Shown: positions 7,477 to 8,876 of the stretch, piece by piece | Layout of the letters: every line of letters starts with the position of its first letter | Numbering within the stretch: the stretch's first letter is position 1 | Origin: an uncultured Collinsella sp. | GTDB taxonomy: Bacteria; Actinomycetota; Coriobacteriia; Coriobacteriales; Coriobacteriaceae | Reading direction: 5' to 3' | Assembly: GCA_902478885.1 (NCBI GenBank) | Contig: CABSMS010000080.1 | Coordinates: 1-8,876 of the forward strand | DNA length: 8,876 nt | Program-made: the position numbers and the translations under genes | Notes under the pieces: model-generated | The model's input: the letters and a program-made list of their open reading frames with translations, nothing else | Database searches by the model: none | Told to the model about the DNA's origin: nothing

Positions 7477-7604
7477 AACCAGCCAATAAGGGACAGGTTT
7501 ATTTTGGTAGGTTTTATCTGGGGAAATGCTGTTGGATCTATCTACAGATCCGAAATCTGACTACTGAATAGGCTGTCTAACTAAATTTCGAGCGGCACTA
7601 ACCA
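7477..7604. other. A+T-richer spacer between the two structured elements
   Basis: These 128 bp lie between copies A and B and are visibly richer in A+T than the flanks. No start-to-stop reading frame of useful length is present. A small inverted repeat, GGATCT-N6-AGATCC, lies at 7534-7551. The 8-mer aaccagcc occurs at both edges, at 7477-7484 and 7600-7607, as a direct repeat. The segment could be the remnant interior of a small non-autonomous element, but nothing proves it. Confidence 0.6.
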
Positions 7605-7753
7605 GCCCTTTTGCTTGCGCCCGGGAGGGACGCATATGAAGTTTATCGCGAGTTCCGCACGCAAAGGAAAGCACTTAATGTGCTTTCCGTCTTGCGCAGG
7701 ACTGTAGAGCAGGAAACTTCATATGCGGCCCTCCCGGGCGCAAGCAAAAGGGC
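7605..7753. repeat. Structured inverted-repeat element, copy B (opposite orientation)
   Basis: Arms 7605-7644 and 7714-7753 form a 40-bp inverted repeat with one mismatch (7630 against 7728), again enclosing exactly 69 nt. The apical stem is 7666-7674 with 7680-7688 around ttaat. Read on the minus strand, core 7722-7636 aligns with copy A without gaps. Outside the shared atgaagttt the arms differ greatly from those of copy A. The right arm runs into the pnp terminator stem, sharing 7748-7753, so the two hairpins compete for those bases. Confidence 0.9.
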
Positions 7754-7776
7754 GACCCCTGTTCGGAGTCGCCCTT
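7746..7776 (-). terminator. Rho-independent terminator of pnp
   Basis: On the minus strand the 9-bp stem AAGGGCGAC / GTCGCCCTT (7768-7776 with 7748-7756) encloses an 11-nt loop. The stem ends in TT and two further T residues follow, a four-T run (7746-7749). It begins 23 bp after the pnp stop codon. The T-run is short, so some readthrough is possible. The distal stem strand overlaps the outer arm of structured element B. Confidence 0.8.
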
Positions 7777-7799
7777 GTTGAGCTGCTTATGTTTAGCTG

Positions 7800-8876
7800 T
7801 TACTCGGCGTCGTGGTGACGGCGGGGCTTGCGGCCTCCGTTGTCGCCGGGACGGCGCGGACGGTCGCTGCGCTCAGAGCGCTCGCGACGCGGACGCTCAC
7901 GGCGCTGGAAGTGCTCGCCGTCGCCCTCGGAGGCACCCTCGGCACGAGCCGGGGCCTCGGGCTTATCAAGACGATCGAGCGAGATCTTGCCGCGATCGTC
8001 GACCTCGATGACGACGACCTTGACCTCGTCGCCCACGTTGAGGACGTCCTCGACCTTCTCCACGCGGCCCTTGGCGACGCGGGAGATGTGCAGCAGGCCG
8101 TCCTTACCGGGCAGCAGGTTGACGAAGGCGCCGAAGGGCTGGATGGAGACCACGCGACCGGTGTACTCCTCGCCCGGCTCGGGAACCTTGATGATGAGCT
8201 TGATACGCTCGACGGCCTGGTCGACGGACTCGCCGGTGCCGCCGACAAAGACGGTTCCGTCCTCCTGGATGTCGACCGAGGCGCCGGTCTCGTCCTGGAT
8301 ACCGCGGATGACCTTACCGCCGGAACCGATGACGTCGCGGATCTTGTCGGTCGGAACCTGGATGGAAACGATGCGCGGAGCGGTGCTGCGCGTGGTGTGG
8401 CGCGGCTCGGGGATCACATCGAGCATCTTCTGCAGAATGAAGGCGCGACCCTCCTTGGCCTGCTGCAGAGCGCGGGCCAGGATGTCGAAGGTGAGGCCGG
8501 TGGCCTTGTTGTCCATCTGCAGGGCGGTGATGCCCTCGGTGGTGCCGGTGACCTTAAAGTCCATGTCGCCCAGGAAGTCCTCGAGACCCTGGATGTCGGA
8601 CAGTACCACGGTCTTGCCCTCCTCCTGGATCAGGCCCATGGCGATACCGGAGACCGGGCGCTTAATGGGCACGCCGCCGTCCATAAGGGCGAGCGTGGAG
8701 CCGCAGGTCGAAGCCATCGAAGAGGAGCCGTTGGACTCCATGACCTCGGAGACGACGCGGATGGCGTAGGGGAACTCGTTCTCGTCGGGAAGCACCGGAA
8801 GCAGAGCGCGCTCGGCCAGATTGCCATGGCCGATCTCGCGGCGCTTGGGGCTGCCCATGCGGCCGGTCTCGCCGGT
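7800..8876 (-). CDS. pnp: Polyribonucleotide nucleotidyltransferase (PNPase), C-terminal half
   Basis: 358 codons plus stop are present and the frame stays open to the window edge, so the N-terminal half lies beyond it. PNPase is a trimeric phosphate-dependent 3'-5' exoribonuclease. Counting from the first residue in the window, the second RNase PH domain shows GSPKRREIGHG (8-18), ESNGSSSMASTCGSTLALMD (47-66) and the catalytic acidic stretch LGDMDFKV (102-109). A KH domain follows with VIGSGGKVIRGI (182-193), then an S1 domain at about 235-303 (YTGRVVSIQPFGAFVNLLPG). The last 50 or so residues are an Arg/Glu/Pro-rich basic tail ending RRHHDAE, longer and more charged than in E. coli PNPase, and possibly RNA- or protein-binding. 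The gene ends 23 bp before an intrinsic terminator and lies upstream of rnj, so two main RNA-decay enzymes are neighbours. Confidence 0.97.
   Translation of the reverse strand, partial: TGETGRMGSPKRREIGHGNLAERALLPVLPDENEFPYAIRVVSEVMESNGSSSMASTCGSTLALMDGGVPIKRPVSGIAMGLIQEEGKTVVLSDIQGLEDFLGDMDFKVTGTTEGITALQMDNKATGLTFDILARALQQAKEGRAFILQKMLDVIPEPRHTTRSTAPRIVSIQVPTDKIRDVIGSGGKVIRGIQDETGASVDIQEDGTVFVGGTGESVDQAVERIKLIIKVPEPGEEYTGRVVSIQPFGAFVNLLPGKDGLLHISRVAKGRVEKVEDVLNVGDEVKVVVIEVDDRGKISLDRLDKPEAPARAEGASEGDGEHFQRRERPRRERSERSDRPRRPGDNGGRKPRRHHDAE

Noticed and set aside
7375..7558. Open frame of about 61 codons across copy A and the spacer on the plus strand
   Set aside because: It has no ATG or ribosome site and runs through the structured repeat. 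A transposase remnant cannot be shown.
7352..7753. CRISPR array or attC integron cassette
   Set aside because: There are only two inverted copies and no regularly spaced direct repeats. No integrase or cas gene is in view, and the attC consensus ends were not found.
7160..7799. Actino-pnp RNA element
   Set aside because: That motif is reported upstream of pnp. This region lies downstream of pnp, and the pnp 5' end is outside the window.

Overview
The window is the end of an assembly contig from a G+C-rich actinobacterium. Gene order and protein character (long Asp/Glu/Ala-rich linkers, clear Shine-Dalgarno sites) suggest a gut Coriobacteriia member, most likely Collinsella or a close relative. 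That placement is inference. Bases 1-42 are not genomic: they are an Illumina Nextera adapter left on the contig end, and they cut the last gene short.

All recognisable genes lie on the minus strand, so they are transcribed from right to left. From the right: pnp (PNPase, 3' half only, running off the window) and its intrinsic terminator; a gene-free stretch of about 640 bp; then a tight run of five genes: rnj (RNase J), ftsK (DNA translocase), a rodZ-like gene, yajQ and rimO (cut by the adapter). rnj and ftsK are one base apart, ftsK and rodZ overlap by one base (TGATG), and the last two gaps are 26 and 28 bp, so the run looks like one operon starting upstream of rnj. The rnj-ftsK-rodZ-rimO order follows the conserved actinobacterial neighbourhood that usually continues to pgsA-cinA-recA. 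yajQ is an extra member here.

The genes pair RNA turnover (a 3'-5' phosphorolytic exonuclease and a 5'-3' exonuclease/endonuclease) with cell division and shape (FtsK, RodZ) and ribosome modification (RimO).

The most unusual part is the pnp-rnj intergenic region. It holds two inverted copies of an 87-nt core (77 of 87 positions identical), each flanked by its own long inverted-repeat arms: a perfect 28-bp pair in copy A and a 40-bp pair with one mismatch in copy B. The arms outside the core differ greatly between copies, yet each pairs with its own partner. The apical stem differs at three base pairs and all three are compensated. Six of the ten core differences are therefore paired changes, which points to a structured RNA or a folded single-stranded DNA element. 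One arm of copy B runs into the pnp terminator. A 128-bp A+T-richer spacer with no gene separates the copies.
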